A stretch of 32,859 bases of DNA from Desulfobacteraceae bacterium (GCA_003353855.1 PIVS01000010.1:1-32859); one strand, 5' to 3'. Shown: positions 10,001 through 19,172, counted from the stretch's first letter. Notes: generated by a model from the sequence alone, not told the origin. Numbers and translations are program-made.

Positions 10001-11342
10001 ACTTGAGCTGGATGAACATGATTCAAGTGTCGGGTATGAAACACGGATAGAAGCAGCTGTTCGCTCTTTTACCAATCATTATAATCAAGCAGATAAAAAA
10101 ACGATCAACCAAAACAAATCCTTTAAGCCGTCCTACGCCTCCTCCCTGGAAGGAAAAACCATTATTTTCCCCAACTGGGATTCATTTACAGGGCAATTGC
10201 TTGTGGCAACGCTGAAAAATGAAGGATTAAATGCCCTGCTGATGGAAGAAACCGAAAAAACCCTTAAACAAAGCATTTTAACCAATACTGGCCAATGCAT
10301 TCCCCTCAATGCCATTGGTGCAGGATTTATCCATACGGTTAAAAAACATAATATAGATCCTTCCCAGGCTATTCTCTGGCTCAATCAATCTGAGATTGCC
10401 TGTAACATAAAGATGTATCCATACCATATCAATAAAATTTTTGAACGTGAACAGAACGGATTTGAAAATTCACAAATTTATAGGGGAGAATTGTCCTTAT
10501 TTGATATTTCCTTTAAGGCATCCACAAATGCCTATTATGCTTACATGTTCGGCGGGCTGCTAAGAAGCATTGGATGCAAAATCCGACCCTACGAAATCAA
10601 GAAGGGGGAGACAGACAACATCCTTGCCTCAGCCCTGTCCATCATCGGAGCCGCCTTCCTCACCGGAGGATCCAAGGAAAAGGCCCTGGAAGAAGCCATT
10701 TCCATGGTTACCAAAATTCAGGTACAAAAGGAAAAAAACCGCCCCAAGGTTGCGATATTCGGGGATCTCTATGTCAGGGATAATGATACTATGAATCAGG
10801 ATTTGGTCCATTTTATTGAAGAAAATGGAGGAGAAGTTGTCACCACCCCCTATTATAAATATGTCAAAATTATTGCCAATTCATATTTTAAAAAATGGTT
10901 CAAAGAGGGCAAATATCTGAGTCTGATTTCAAACAAAGCACTGCTCACAGCCATGCAGGCAATGGAGAAAAAATACTATAAATATTTTGAAGTTATCCTG
11001 AATGAAACCGATCTTATTGTCAACGATTCCTATGAAAAGCTTTTAGACCAATATGGAATCTTGCCTGAACACACCGGCGAATCCATGGACAATATCTTGA
11101 AAATTCATCACATAGTCACCGAACACCCTGATTTAAGACTCCTGGTCCAGACCAACCCGGCATTTTGCTGTGCCGGACTTGTCACCGAGGCCATGGCAGC
11201 CAAGATAGAGACAAAAACAAAGGTGCCCATTGTCAGCATCACCTATGATGTATCAGGCGGGAATAAAAACAAGGTGATAATTCCATTTCTCAAAACATTG
11301 CGCAAGACTTCCTATTCCCACAACATGAAAGCGTCGGTCTGA
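7086..11342 (+). CDS. Giant 2-hydroxyacyl-CoA dehydratase activase-related protein (two BadF/BcrA/BcrD ASKHA ATPase domains plus DUF2229/HgdB-like C-terminus)
   Basis: 1418 aa; two ASKHA repeats (ILGVDVGSVSVS...SCAAGTGSFLDQQAGRL and FLGLDVGSTSTKAIL...IEIGGQDAKFTLL...VCAAGTGSFIEEQA), Cys motif CLLCTNNC...C, large C-terminal region with CAPV/NPAFCCAGL motifs. Confidence 0.9.
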   Translation: MKSEIKKQGSCILGVDVGSVSVSIAAIDSTGKVFHRATAYHHGDVKPCLSNLLTDDALENIGFISKTASTPSHIFSHAIFDEQVSIIRTSNHLHKNSFGGILHIGGEKFSLSLFDELSNYIGAKHNTSCAAGTGSFLDQQAGRLNLSDSQQISKQALTNKKNRPDIATRCAVFAKTDLIHAQQEGYDIGQICDGLCFGLAKNIANTLFKQNGLVKQNVDSKILFCGGVSKNICVKNHLESITGIDFFLDEYSQFYGAVGAALCLKDQLGQGSHKPKFFTSIDDYFLKNSIKETYRYPKLALKLSDYPDFTCFKSHIFEEVEIDIYEDPEASPITHGFLGLDVGSTSTKAILIDQNSQPIAGFYTKTSSRPVEAVKKLFKACDTFLKDYDLDLEIRGCGTTGSGRRISGKIIGADIEPDEITAHATAAVNLDPEVDTIIEIGGQDAKFTLLKDGMVTSSVMNTVCAAGTGSFIEEQASKLDCPLPDYSARTEGVTSPVSSDRCTVFMERDINHFFAEGYEKNEILASVLHSVRDNYLTKVANISKIGNTILFQGATARNKALVAAFEQKLNKPIHVSKFCHLTGALGVAFLVREQEQNQKIDQTNFRGFDLWTKDIPVRQETCLLCTNNCKLTIADIDGDPQAYGFLCGRDYGTKKMVPQKNRYDLLKLRRQQTRINCKPPVKHDFTIGIPAALHLFEDLKFWEHFFLNLGIRTITSRGLKNPVKLGKSVANAEFCAPVVSLHGHVSHLMEKADYVFLPFYFENKSKKKEARRQHCYYTQFTPSIMSCLQASDQKKLISPIIQYLYTNFHTKMELFKSLKALSKNLSFSFFDIVMAYDRAIEFKQQNQKKLKDLYLNQTKDTPGIKTVFLGRPYTVLSESMNNNIPGIFSNLGIKTFFQDMLDRKNHDFTLIRPLLKEVHWKYAAQILEAAYIAATTKDLYPVYISSFKCAPDSFAVDYFKEIMEHFNKPYLVLELDEHDSSVGYETRIEAAVRSFTNHYNQADKKTINQNKSFKPSYASSLEGKTIIFPNWDSFTGQLLVATLKNEGLNALLMEETEKTLKQSILTNTGQCIPLNAIGAGFIHTVKKHNIDPSQAILWLNQSEIACNIKMYPYHINKIFEREQNGFENSQIYRGELSLFDISFKASTNAYYAYMFGGLLRSIGCKIRPYEIKKGETDNILASALSIIGAAFLTGGSKEKALEEAISMVTKIQVQKEKNRPKVAIFGDLYVRDNDTMNQDLVHFIEENGGEVVTTPYYKYVKIIANSYFKKWFKEGKYLSLISNKALLTAMQAMEKKYYKYFEVILNETDLIVNDSYEKLLDQYGILPEHTGESMDNILKIHHIVTEHPDLRLLVQTNPAFCCAGLVTEAMAAKIETKTKVPIVSITYDVSGGNKNKVIIPFLKTLRKTSYSHNMKASV

Positions 11343-12148
11343 CGTTTTCCGGGTAGGTAGGGTTTAATCTCCGGATCTTTGAGTAAAAATTGGTTTTGAA
11401 ATTCAATCCGCTTAACATTAAACTTATTGTGGGTGTCGACAGCCCTGCGGTATCTGAGATAATATTCATCATAATTTTTTAAATGCTCTTTGGTTTTTGC
11501 CTCTGTGATATTATAAAAATTGGTGTGGGTATAGATGAGCAGAGCTTCAAAATCATTCAGATACGCCTGAAGGCTTTTGTAATGGAGCTGAACATTACGA
11601 TTGGTGTAAAAAAGTTGAACCTGATAGACCCAATTCAGATCTTTTTTGACAAAATAAGATTTATAATCGGTTGTAAATTTGACAAACCGATTTATGGATG
11701 ACTGGTTTTTAGACATAATTACCCTGAGGGTTTCAATAAATTCAATGGTCCGTTTCAGTTCTTTGATCCGTGATTCAACCTTTGAGATCAGCTCAAGGTG
11801 TACCAGGCCTTGATCCAGTTCAATAGTGGTTTGTTTCAGGTTTTCACTCAAACGGATGACCTGTCGGGTAATTGGGGGCAGATGGGTATATTTATTTTTT
11901 TCCCTCATGTTTGAATAGAGATAAAATTCAGAAGCAGACACTGCTGTGAAGGTGGCCAAAAATATCATAAACAAAATCATCCCTTCGCTCTTCCGGGATT
12001 TGAAAAGAAAATAGGGCGTGGTGATGGGGGCCAGGAGAACCACACCTGCCCACCATTTGGGATGTTTTTTTATATGGCATTCAAAAAGCATCAGGCCGGA
12101 CAACAGCAGAACATATGGAAAATAAATATAATACAAGGTTTTATCCAC
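11312..12148 (-). CDS. Hypothetical protein with N-terminal TM helices and a long helical C-terminal region
   Basis: 278 aa; hydrophobic N-terminus (YYIYFPYVLLLSGLMLF, WWAGVVLLAPITTPYFLF, MILFMIFLATFTAVSASEF); start overlaps the comEC end. Confidence 0.75.
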   Translation of the reverse strand: MDKTLYYIYFPYVLLLSGLMLFECHIKKHPKWWAGVVLLAPITTPYFLFKSRKSEGMILFMIFLATFTAVSASEFYLYSNMREKNKYTHLPPITRQVIRLSENLKQTTIELDQGLVHLELISKVESRIKELKRTIEFIETLRVIMSKNQSSINRFVKFTTDYKSYFVKKDLNWVYQVQLFYTNRNVQLHYKSLQAYLNDFEALLIYTHTNFYNITEAKTKEHLKNYDEYYLRYRRAVDTHNKFNVKRIEFQNQFLLKDPEIKPYLPGKRQTDAFMLWE

Positions 12149-14600
12149 CTTTGCGGGTTAAAATGTTGTAGACAATGCCATCTGAAGAGATGGTAACAGC
12201 ACCATTAATATCGGTCCGGAACACCTTATATCCCCTTTTCCTGTATCTTTTCAGGACATCCGGGTGTGGAAAACCATACTGGTTATTATAGCCACAGGAT
12301 ATTACTACACTTTCAGGGTTTACTTTATCAAGAAAAATTTTACTGCTTGAGGTCAAACTGCCGTGGTGGGGTGAAATAAGAATACTGGATTCAAGATTAC
12401 AAGCCTGCATACCGGCAAGTGTCATTTCCCTTTCATTGAGTATGTCACCGGGAAAAAGCAGGGTAAATTCATCAAACCATAATTTAAAAACCAAAGAATT
12501 ATTGTTCAGGTTTTGGTTGACTGGCCCAATGGCATCTTGAAAAAATATCAGGGATGTTTGATCAAAATTAAGGGTTGAATCGGTATGGGACGGATGCCAA
12601 ACCTTAATTTTTTTTTTATTACACAGATCCATTAGATCCATATAGGGTCTGCTTGAACGGGTATCTCTATTTTTTACCAGCAGGTTAACCTTAAAATTTT
12701 CAAGAATATATAAAAGGCCGTTCATGTGATCGGATTCCGGATGGGTTAAAATAACGGCATCCAGGGAAAAAATTCTTTGGTCCCACAAAAACGGCCCCAC
12801 CACGTAGCGGCCAATGTCAAAACTGGAATAGTCTGAAAAGCCCCCGCCGTCAACCAAAATATTTTTCCCCTCAATGGTCTGAATCAAAGCTGCATTCCCC
12901 TGCCCCACATCCAAAATTGTAACGGTCATTTTTTTTGATAATAAGGTTGTTTTAAGTCCGATTCCAAAATGAACAGACCCTGCTAAAACTGTAATTACCA
13001 TGAGCACAAGACCTGTTTTTTTTTGGCGGGAAATGAATAAACCAACTGCAACAAGAAAAAGATAGACCCATATGACCGTAAGTGAATCAAAGCCAATAAT
13101 TCTGGACCATGACAACTTAAAACCGGTTAAAAATTGAATATAAACGAGGCAAAAAGCAAGAATGCTCTGACAAAGGCTGACAATAATTTCAGCCAGCCCA
13201 GGAAATAAAGGAAGAGATAAAAGGGCAATAAATCCAAGGGGCAGACAGACAAACCCCATCAACGGAACCAATATCAGGTTTGACAATATTTGCACATATG
13301 AAATCAGGTTAAAATAATGTGCAATCAAAGGAAAGGTTCCAAGCCCGGCAAAAAAGGTTACCAGAGCTGCGCCAAGGACTATTGTTATCAAATTCTTCCT
13401 GGATATCCATCCTTTGGCCCCGGTGATTGAATATTTGATGGAAGGTAATCGGACCATTGAAAATCCAATGATTATAAAGAGTAATGCGACAAAAGATAAT
13501 TGAAAGGATATCGAAAACAGAGCAGCACTGTCGATGATTAGAATAACTATTCCTGCCAGGGCCAGGGTATTTAATGGATTCTTTTCTTTTTCACCCAAAA
13601 AAGAGATCATAAAAATACCGGACATGATAAAGGCTCGCTGGGTAGAAGGAGAAAATCCTGAAAAAATCCCATAAAAAAGCAAGGGGATCAGGGTCATAAT
13701 CCCTGCTATTTTTTTGGCACTTCCCTTCATTAAAAGCAGGGGAAATTGGGCAAGAAGGGAGTAGAAAAAGGAAAAAAAGCCCAGGGCAACAATGGAAAGA
13801 TGGAACCCTGAAATAGCAAGAATATGGGAAGCCCCTGCCTTTGAAAACAAGTCTTTTATTTTTAAGGGGATTGCTTCTTTTTTACCGGTAATCAAGGCCA
13901 CCAGGATTGCTGCCGCATTTTTATTTTCCATTCTGTCCATGGCAAAATAAAAAAAACGATTGCGAACCTCTTCAAGGGTACGGATTATTTTAATGGGAAA
14001 CGTTATTGGATTGTCTAACACCAGGATATTATCGGCGCTTACATAGGCTGATCCAAAAACTTTTTGAAATTTCATTTGTTTTTGATAATCAAATCCCTGG
14101 GGGTTTGAAAAATTTCTAATGGGCTTTAAAGGGCTTGTAAATTGAATATGATCTCCGTATTGAAGGAGCTTTTTGCCATAGATATTTAGAATAATCTTCC
14201 CATTGACATTTACAGGCTTCATCCCTTTTTTTTCAAGGAAACGGCAGAACAGGAGGACCCTTTTTTTTCGAGAATAATCCTTTGAAAACGAATTGATTTC
14301 TCCGGTAATGATATACTTGGATGAATCTGCAAACTGTGAAATTGAGTTTAAAGAGTAATTCGGACTTAAAATCCCCGCAATTGAATAAAAGCCCCAGACC
14401 ATTGCGATAAGACTAATACCCATTACAAATGGTTTTAGTTTAAGAAAAAAAATGGAGGCTGCAATGAGAAGAACCAGGGAGAATAGAACAAAAATCCCAA
14501 TTGGCAGATCAGGAAAAAAATTCCCTGTGATGATTCCGGTTATCAGTGACAAGATAACTGGAATCAACGGTGGAAAAGCTGTATTTAATAGTCTTTTCAC
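12141..14600 (-). CDS. comEC: ComEC/Rec2-family DNA internalization protein
   Basis: 819 aa; competence TM domain (HILAISGFHLSIVALG, FSPSTQRAFIMSGIF) and C-terminal metallo-beta-lactamase domain (ILDVGQGNAALIQTIEGKNILVDGGG, LTHPESDHMNG, ISPHHGSLTSSS). Confidence 0.93.
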   Translation of the reverse strand: MKRLLNTAFPPLIPVILSLITGIITGNFFPDLPIGIFVLFSLVLLIAASIFFLKLKPFVMGISLIAMVWGFYSIAGILSPNYSLNSISQFADSSKYIITGEINSFSKDYSRKKRVLLFCRFLEKKGMKPVNVNGKIILNIYGKKLLQYGDHIQFTSPLKPIRNFSNPQGFDYQKQMKFQKVFGSAYVSADNILVLDNPITFPIKIIRTLEEVRNRFFYFAMDRMENKNAAAILVALITGKKEAIPLKIKDLFSKAGASHILAISGFHLSIVALGFFSFFYSLLAQFPLLLMKGSAKKIAGIMTLIPLLFYGIFSGFSPSTQRAFIMSGIFMISFLGEKEKNPLNTLALAGIVILIIDSAALFSISFQLSFVALLFIIIGFSMVRLPSIKYSITGAKGWISRKNLITIVLGAALVTFFAGLGTFPLIAHYFNLISYVQILSNLILVPLMGFVCLPLGFIALLSLPLFPGLAEIIVSLCQSILAFCLVYIQFLTGFKLSWSRIIGFDSLTVIWVYLFLVAVGLFISRQKKTGLVLMVITVLAGSVHFGIGLKTTLLSKKMTVTILDVGQGNAALIQTIEGKNILVDGGGFSDYSSFDIGRYVVGPFLWDQRIFSLDAVILTHPESDHMNGLLYILENFKVNLLVKNRDTRSSRPYMDLMDLCNKKKIKVWHPSHTDSTLNFDQTSLIFFQDAIGPVNQNLNNNSLVFKLWFDEFTLLFPGDILNEREMTLAGMQACNLESSILISPHHGSLTSSSKIFLDKVNPESVVISCGYNNQYGFPHPDVLKRYRKRGYKVFRTDINGAVTISSDGIVYNILTRKGG

Positions 14601-14634
14601 ATATTCACACCTGCCGACCTATTTAATAAGCTGG

Positions 14635-15888
14635 TTACTGAATACGCCGGATATCAGCCCCCAGGGATGAGAACTTTTTTACTATGCCTTCATATCCTCT
14701 GTCCATATGATAAACCCTTGAAATCACAGTTGTGCCTTCGGCAATCAACCCGGCTATTACCAAAGAGGCACTGGCCCGAAGATCAGATGCCATAACAGGG
14801 GCAGCCTGGAGCCTGTCTATTCCTCTGACCATTGCATAATGCCCGTTGGAAATGGAGATATCAGCCCCCATGCGCAACAGCTCATTGGCATGGATGAACC
14901 GGTTTTCAAAAATAGACTCATGGATCATGCTGTTTCCCTTGGCAATAGTCATCATTGCCATGAACTGAGCCTGCATGTCTGTTGGGAAGCCAGGATAGGG
15001 CTGGGTTTTAATATCAATGCTTTTAATGATATCGCTTCCTTGCACCCGGATCTGATTTTCATCCACATCAAGAGTTGCACCTGTGCTCTTGAGTTTGTTG
15101 ATAATTCCGCTAATATGATCTGGAACACAACCCTTGATCAACACATCACCCCGGGTTGCGGCTGCAGCCACCATAAAGGTGCCGGCTTCAATCCTGTCCG
15201 GGATAACATTTACCTTGGCCGGATGAAGCTTTTCCACGCCCTCAATGGAAATAATGGCGGTTCCCGCTCCTGAAATTTTAGCCCCCATCTGAATCAGGGC
15301 ATTTGCAAGACATACAATTTCAGGCTCCCTGGCTGCATTTCGTAACACTGAAGTCCCCTTTGCAAGGACAGCAGCCATCATGAGGTTCTCGGTCCCGGTA
15401 ACTGTGGGAATATCAAAATAAATCTCATTGCCTATCAGGCGGTCGGCTTTTGCCTCTATATATCCGTGGTCCATGCTAATCTCAGCCCCCAGGGCTTCAA
15501 GACCTGAAAGATGCATATTAACAGGGCGTGCACCAATGGCACATCCTCCGGGCATGGAAACCTTTGCATGGCCGAATCGGGCAACCAAGGGTCCCAGAAC
15601 AAGAATGGAAGCCCGCATTTTCCGGACAAGCTCATATTCTGCTTCAATTTTATTAATGCCGGCCCCATCCACAGTTAAGGTGTTGTTTTCAAAATTGCAA
15701 CTTGCCCCTAGATCTTCAAGCAGCATCTGGATGCTGGCAATATCCATAAGTTTGGGAACATTTGTAAAAGTTGATGTCCCGTTGACCAGTATGCTGGAAG
15801 CAATAAGGGGCAGTGCCGCATTTTTGGCACCACTGATGAAGACTTCGCCACGAAGTCGCCTGCCACCGTTGATCTGAATTTTATCCAT
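14635..15888 (-). CDS. murA: UDP-N-acetylglucosamine 1-carboxyvinyltransferase
   Basis: 417 aa; [20 protein letters not shown], active-site loop [32 protein letters not shown]. Confidence 0.96.
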   Translation of the reverse strand: MDKIQINGGRRLRGEVFISGAKNAALPLIASSILVNGTSTFTNVPKLMDIASIQMLLEDLGASCNFENNTLTVDGAGINKIEAEYELVRKMRASILVLGPLVARFGHAKVSMPGGCAIGARPVNMHLSGLEALGAEISMDHGYIEAKADRLIGNEIYFDIPTVTGTENLMMAAVLAKGTSVLRNAAREPEIVCLANALIQMGAKISGAGTAIISIEGVEKLHPAKVNVIPDRIEAGTFMVAAAATRGDVLIKGCVPDHISGIINKLKSTGATLDVDENQIRVQGSDIIKSIDIKTQPYPGFPTDMQAQFMAMMTIAKGNSMIHESIFENRFIHANELLRMGADISISNGHYAMVRGIDRLQAAPVMASDLRASASLVIAGLIAEGTTVISRVYHMDRGYEGIVKKFSSLGADIRRIQ

Positions 15889-15921
15889 AGGAAAGATTAG
15901 CTTTTTAATGATTAAAAAAAG

Positions 15922-15958
15922 AAGGGTTTTGTTAAAAGGTCAAAACCCTTTTTTTATT
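15922..15958. terminator. Bidirectional terminator-like hairpin
   Basis: Perfect 10-bp stem AAGGGTTTTG/CAAAACCCTT (15922-15931 / 15941-15950) with T-run on the plus strand (TTTTTTT) and A-run on the left flank giving a T-run on the minus strand. Confidence 0.65.
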
Positions 15959-15962
15959 ATGA

Positions 15963-15990
15963 TGGTACCTGGGACGAGAATTGAACTCGT
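15963..15990 (-). other. tRNA-like 3' fragment (T-arm + acceptor 3' strand + CCA), no recognisable 5' half
   Basis: Minus strand reads ACGAG-TTCAATT-CTCGT-CCCAGGT-A-CCA: 5-bp T stem, T-loop fitting TTCRANY, 7-nt acceptor strand, discriminator and CCA. No D-arm or matching 5' acceptor at tRNA distance. Confidence 0.5.
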
Positions 15991-16492
15991 ACAACAGGAG
16001 TTAATTGCCTGTAATTATTATAATTTTTTTTACCCGGGACAACTTGTGGGCAACCTTTAACAAAAACACTTTTAAAACAAGGAGCAATTTCGGGGTAATT
16101 TCCCACCCCTCTCCTCTTATAAATCTTAAGCCGCTTATACACTAAAAAAAGATCTAATGCAAATAGCCGTATTGAGCTTTGAAAGTATACTTGAACAACC
16201 TTAATAATAAACAGCCCGGGATCTTTACAAAACCATCCAGTTGATCCCATTCTGCCGTCGGCAAAATATTTTAAAGACTCACCCATGGCACTGGAATTTT
16301 CCTATATGAAAAAGCATTTTGGATTTTCATATTTTCTATTGCAACATGATATAGATTCGTTCATTTAATGTATGAGTCTATTTTCATGTTGCCCTTCCCT
16401 ATGGAATCAGTGATTTCTTCAATTTTAATTTTTTTGTGCAAGATCACACCCAAAGAACGGTAAGAGTATAAATCTTGTGATAGTGAAACATT

Positions 16493-16508
16493 TGGCACAA
16501 CAATTGCT
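16493..16508 (+). promoter_or_regulatory. Sigma-54 (RpoN) promoter
   Basis: TGGCACAACAATTGCT fits the -24/-12 consensus TGGCAC-N5-TTGCW; upstream of the 16563 smORF and adenylate cyclase. Confidence 0.75.
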
Positions 16509-16562
16509 AAATTATTTTTTAAACAAAAATCATACAACCTATAAAAAAAGAGGAGGAAAATT

Positions 16563-16649
16563 ATGATATCTTCGTTTTTATTTTTAGTCTTGGTCGCTGG
16601 TTTTTTAGGGCTCATGGGATATGCTTTGTACTGTGTAGGATCCCAATAA
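16563..16649 (+). CDS. Small (28 aa) predicted single-pass membrane protein (unlisted smORF)
   Basis: ATG...TAA encodes MISSFLFLVLVAGFLGLMGYALYCVGSQ; AGGAGG Shine-Dalgarno 6 bp upstream; downstream of the sigma-54 promoter. Confidence 0.6.
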   Translation: MISSFLFLVLVAGFLGLMGYALYCVGSQ

Positions 16650-16697
16650 ATAAATTCAAAATTATTCAATTTACTCTTCAGAGATGGAATTTTTATT

Positions 16698-18416
16698 ATG
16701 CTTATCGAAAGATTAAATTTTAAAACCCTTCAGGGAAGACTCATCGTATTGTTATTGTTTCCAGTCTTTTTGATCATATTTTCCGGAGGAATTTTAAGTT
16801 TTATATATACTCGAAATGCTATTCTCGATCAGTGGAATGAATCGGCTGTGCTAAAGCTTCAACGGGCAGCCCACTATATTGAAATGCGTCTTTTAAAACC
16901 CATTGAATTAATGGAAATGCTGTTTCAACTTTCTAAAAAAAAGGAGACACCGATATCCCCGGATACCATTGTGGATCATATAAAAACCCTGGAAGGCGTT
17001 ATTAATGTTGAGTTTCAAAATTTATCAGAAAATGATCACCTCATTTCAGTTCCTGAAAATTCAATGATGGCTAAACATGGGATAATGCATTTCCAGTACA
17101 GCCGAATATCCAAAATTTCTGATCCGGAATATGATAGCGATGTAGGGCATGAAACCGTGACGCTTATTTTGACCTTAATTGATGTCAGAGGAAATGATAG
17201 CGGTCAAATTAAGGTAAAAATGAGCTTTAATTACTTGCTCAAGGACATCATAAAGCTTGGATGGTGGCAAAGTGATATGGCCTGTATTGTTGATCAGGAT
17301 GGCAAATATATGGCTCATACCAATATGACAATGCAAGGCCGCCAGACTCTGGGTGGGGAAAATGACCCATTGGAAAAGGCAATTTTAAATAAAATGGAGG
17401 CCGATCCCTTTGGCACGGTTCAATCAGAAGGACATCCTCCGAATATGGTGGCAGGATTTTATAAACTCGAACAAATTCCCTGGACAATTATATTATTTGC
17501 AAAGGGAGAAAGTATTCTCAAGCCAATTATCCAATACAGAAATGTTTTTGCTTTAGGAAGTGCTGGTCTAATTTTTATCATCCTCCTGCTCATAAGACGG
17601 CATGTTGGCGAAATCGTCAGTCAGATAAAAATGTTGTCGAGAAATGCTAAAAAGGTCGCAGGCGGGGAATATGGTTCTCCCATCAAAGTGAGCAGCAAGG
17701 ATGAAATCGGGCAATTGGTGGGTAACTACAATAACATGGTAAAAGGTTTGATAGAACGGGATTTCATTCGGGATTCCTTTGGCCGATATGTTGACCCGGA
17801 GTTTGCAAAATATTTGTTAAAACATCCAGATGCTGGAGAACTGGGAGGCAAAAGAAGGGAAGTGGTCATGATGATGTCTGATATCAGGGGTTTTACAGCT
17901 CTTTCAGAAACCTTTAGCCCTGAAATTATCATCCGGGTTCTGAATCAGTATTTTTCCCACATGATAAAAATCATTCAGGAGCACAATGGTATTATTGTTG
18001 ATTTTTTTGGAGATGCGATACTGGTATTTTTTGAGCCGCTGTCGGGATCTACCTCTGACACATCGCTTTGCTGCATTCAGTGTGCCTCTCGTATGCAGTC
18101 TGAAATGGCAGCTTTTAATAAAAAAATGCAAGAAGAAAAATTGCCCGGCCTGGGTATGGGCATTGGAATAAATGCTGGCCAGGTAATTGTCGGGAATATC
18201 GGATCTGATACCCGGGCAAAATATGGGGTTGTGGGATCAGCAGTAAATATTACAAGCCGTATTCAGGCCAAGGCAGAGAAGAAGGAAATCATTATCTCTG
18301 AATCAGTATATCACTACACAAAGGATCAAATTCAGATTAAAAAAACATTTTCCACTGAATTGAAAGGGGTGGATGAACCAATGTCTCTACGGATAATAGA
18401 AGACATTATTGGCTAA
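16698..18416 (+). CDS. Class III adenylate/guanylate cyclase with extracytoplasmic sensor domain and HAMP
   Basis: 572 aa; two TM segments, Cache-like region, HAMP (AKKVAGGEYGSPIKVSSKDEIGQL), cyclase domain (MMSDIRGFTALSE...DFFGDAILVFFEP...GINAGQVIVGNIGSDTRAKYGVVGSAVNITSRIQ). Confidence 0.92.
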   Translation: MLIERLNFKTLQGRLIVLLLFPVFLIIFSGGILSFIYTRNAILDQWNESAVLKLQRAAHYIEMRLLKPIELMEMLFQLSKKKETPISPDTIVDHIKTLEGVINVEFQNLSENDHLISVPENSMMAKHGIMHFQYSRISKISDPEYDSDVGHETVTLILTLIDVRGNDSGQIKVKMSFNYLLKDIIKLGWWQSDMACIVDQDGKYMAHTNMTMQGRQTLGGENDPLEKAILNKMEADPFGTVQSEGHPPNMVAGFYKLEQIPWTIILFAKGESILKPIIQYRNVFALGSAGLIFIILLLIRRHVGEIVSQIKMLSRNAKKVAGGEYGSPIKVSSKDEIGQLVGNYNNMVKGLIERDFIRDSFGRYVDPEFAKYLLKHPDAGELGGKRREVVMMMSDIRGFTALSETFSPEIIIRVLNQYFSHMIKIIQEHNGIIVDFFGDAILVFFEPLSGSTSDTSLCCIQCASRMQSEMAAFNKKMQEEKLPGLGMGIGINAGQVIVGNIGSDTRAKYGVVGSAVNITSRIQAKAEKKEIIISESVYHYTKDQIQIKKTFSTELKGVDEPMSLRIIEDIIG

Positions 18417-19030
18417 CGCTTTATTCCCCTACCCCAATAATTAAACGTTAAGGGCCTCGGACCTGGCAAATACGTGGTCTTCATCTCCTGAATATAAAAA
18501 CCTTCTCCTTCAATAAGCTCTGGTATTCTCCGGTTCAAATGACACCCCCCGGCAATATACCTCCACAGGGAAGTCAACCTGTTTTGCCATTTTAGAACAG
18601 CCTTGTCAGGTGCCAGACCATGTTCACAAAAATATAATTTTCCTCCAGGCTTAGGCACACGGTACATCTCTTTTAGAGCTGACAGAATATCAGGAATGGT
18701 GCAAAGGGTATATGTCACCACCACAGAGTCGATGCTATTACTTTCCAGGGGGATCTGGCAGGCAGAAGCATCTAAAAAGGAAACCCTGTCCATTCGTCGT
18801 TGAGCCCTCTTTTCGGCCATGGAAATCATTTTTAAAGAAGGCTCAAGACCTATGAGGAGAGATACTTTTCGATGATCATAAAAAGGGAAATTCAGACCTG
18901 AACCCACACCTATCTCAAGGACCCTTCCAGTTGCCTGGCGAACGATTTTTTCCCGTTGTCGAGTGATTGGACTGCTACTGCATAAATGGTTAACGATTCC
19001 AGGCAAAATATACTCTCTATAAAAACTCAT
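18413..19030 (-). CDS. Class I SAM-dependent methyltransferase (UbiE/METTL7-like)
   Basis: 205 aa; VLEIGVGSGLNFPFYDH, IGLEPSLKMISMAEKRA, SIDSVVVTYTLCTIPDILSALKEMYRVPKPGGKLYFCEHG. Confidence 0.9.
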   Translation of the reverse strand: MSFYREYILPGIVNHLCSSSPITRQREKIVRQATGRVLEIGVGSGLNFPFYDHRKVSLLIGLEPSLKMISMAEKRAQRRMDRVSFLDASACQIPLESNSIDSVVVTYTLCTIPDILSALKEMYRVPKPGGKLYFCEHGLAPDKAVLKWQNRLTSLWRYIAGGCHLNRRIPELIEGEGFYIQEMKTTYLPGPRPLTFNYWGRGIKR

Positions 19031-19118
19031 TCTTTGTACTCATTCTATATAATTGCGTTTACCCTGGCGGAGCAGAAAATTCAATCCGGTTAATTTTTAA
19101 TCACCTTTATCTATACGC

Positions 19119-19135
19119 TGTCTAAAAATTAGACA
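19119..19135. promoter_or_regulatory. Perfect palindrome, candidate activator (UAS) or repressor site 1
   Basis: TGTCTAA-AAA-TTAGACA, perfect 7-3-7 dyad, about 150 bp upstream of the inferred sigma-54 start site. Confidence 0.5.
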
Positions 19136-19156
19136 ATACATAAATACAAAACCGGG

Positions 19157-19172
19157 TTGATAAAGGTATCAA
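19157..19172. promoter_or_regulatory. Perfect palindrome, candidate regulatory site 2
   Basis: TTGATA-AAGG-TATCAA, perfect 6-4-6 dyad about 110 bp upstream of the inferred start site. Confidence 0.4.

Noticed and set aside
8246-11342. Short ORFs (both strands) inside the giant activase
   Set aside because: All nested in a continuous, motif-rich 1418-aa frame.
15957-16286. 109-aa minus-strand ORF covering the tRNA-like fragment
   Set aside because: No recognisable domain, runs through the T-arm/CCA sequence, no convincing RBS; treated as chance or a decayed fragment.
15963-16310. tmRNA hypothesis for the RNA ending in CCA
   Set aside because: No GGG-starting 5' domain with TTCGACGG-like motif and no Ala-rich tag reading frame ending in a stop were found upstream.
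16361-16669. 102-aa minus-strand ORF
   Set aside because: Antisense to the sigma-54 promoter and the RBS-bearing smORF; low-complexity composition; no RBS recognised.
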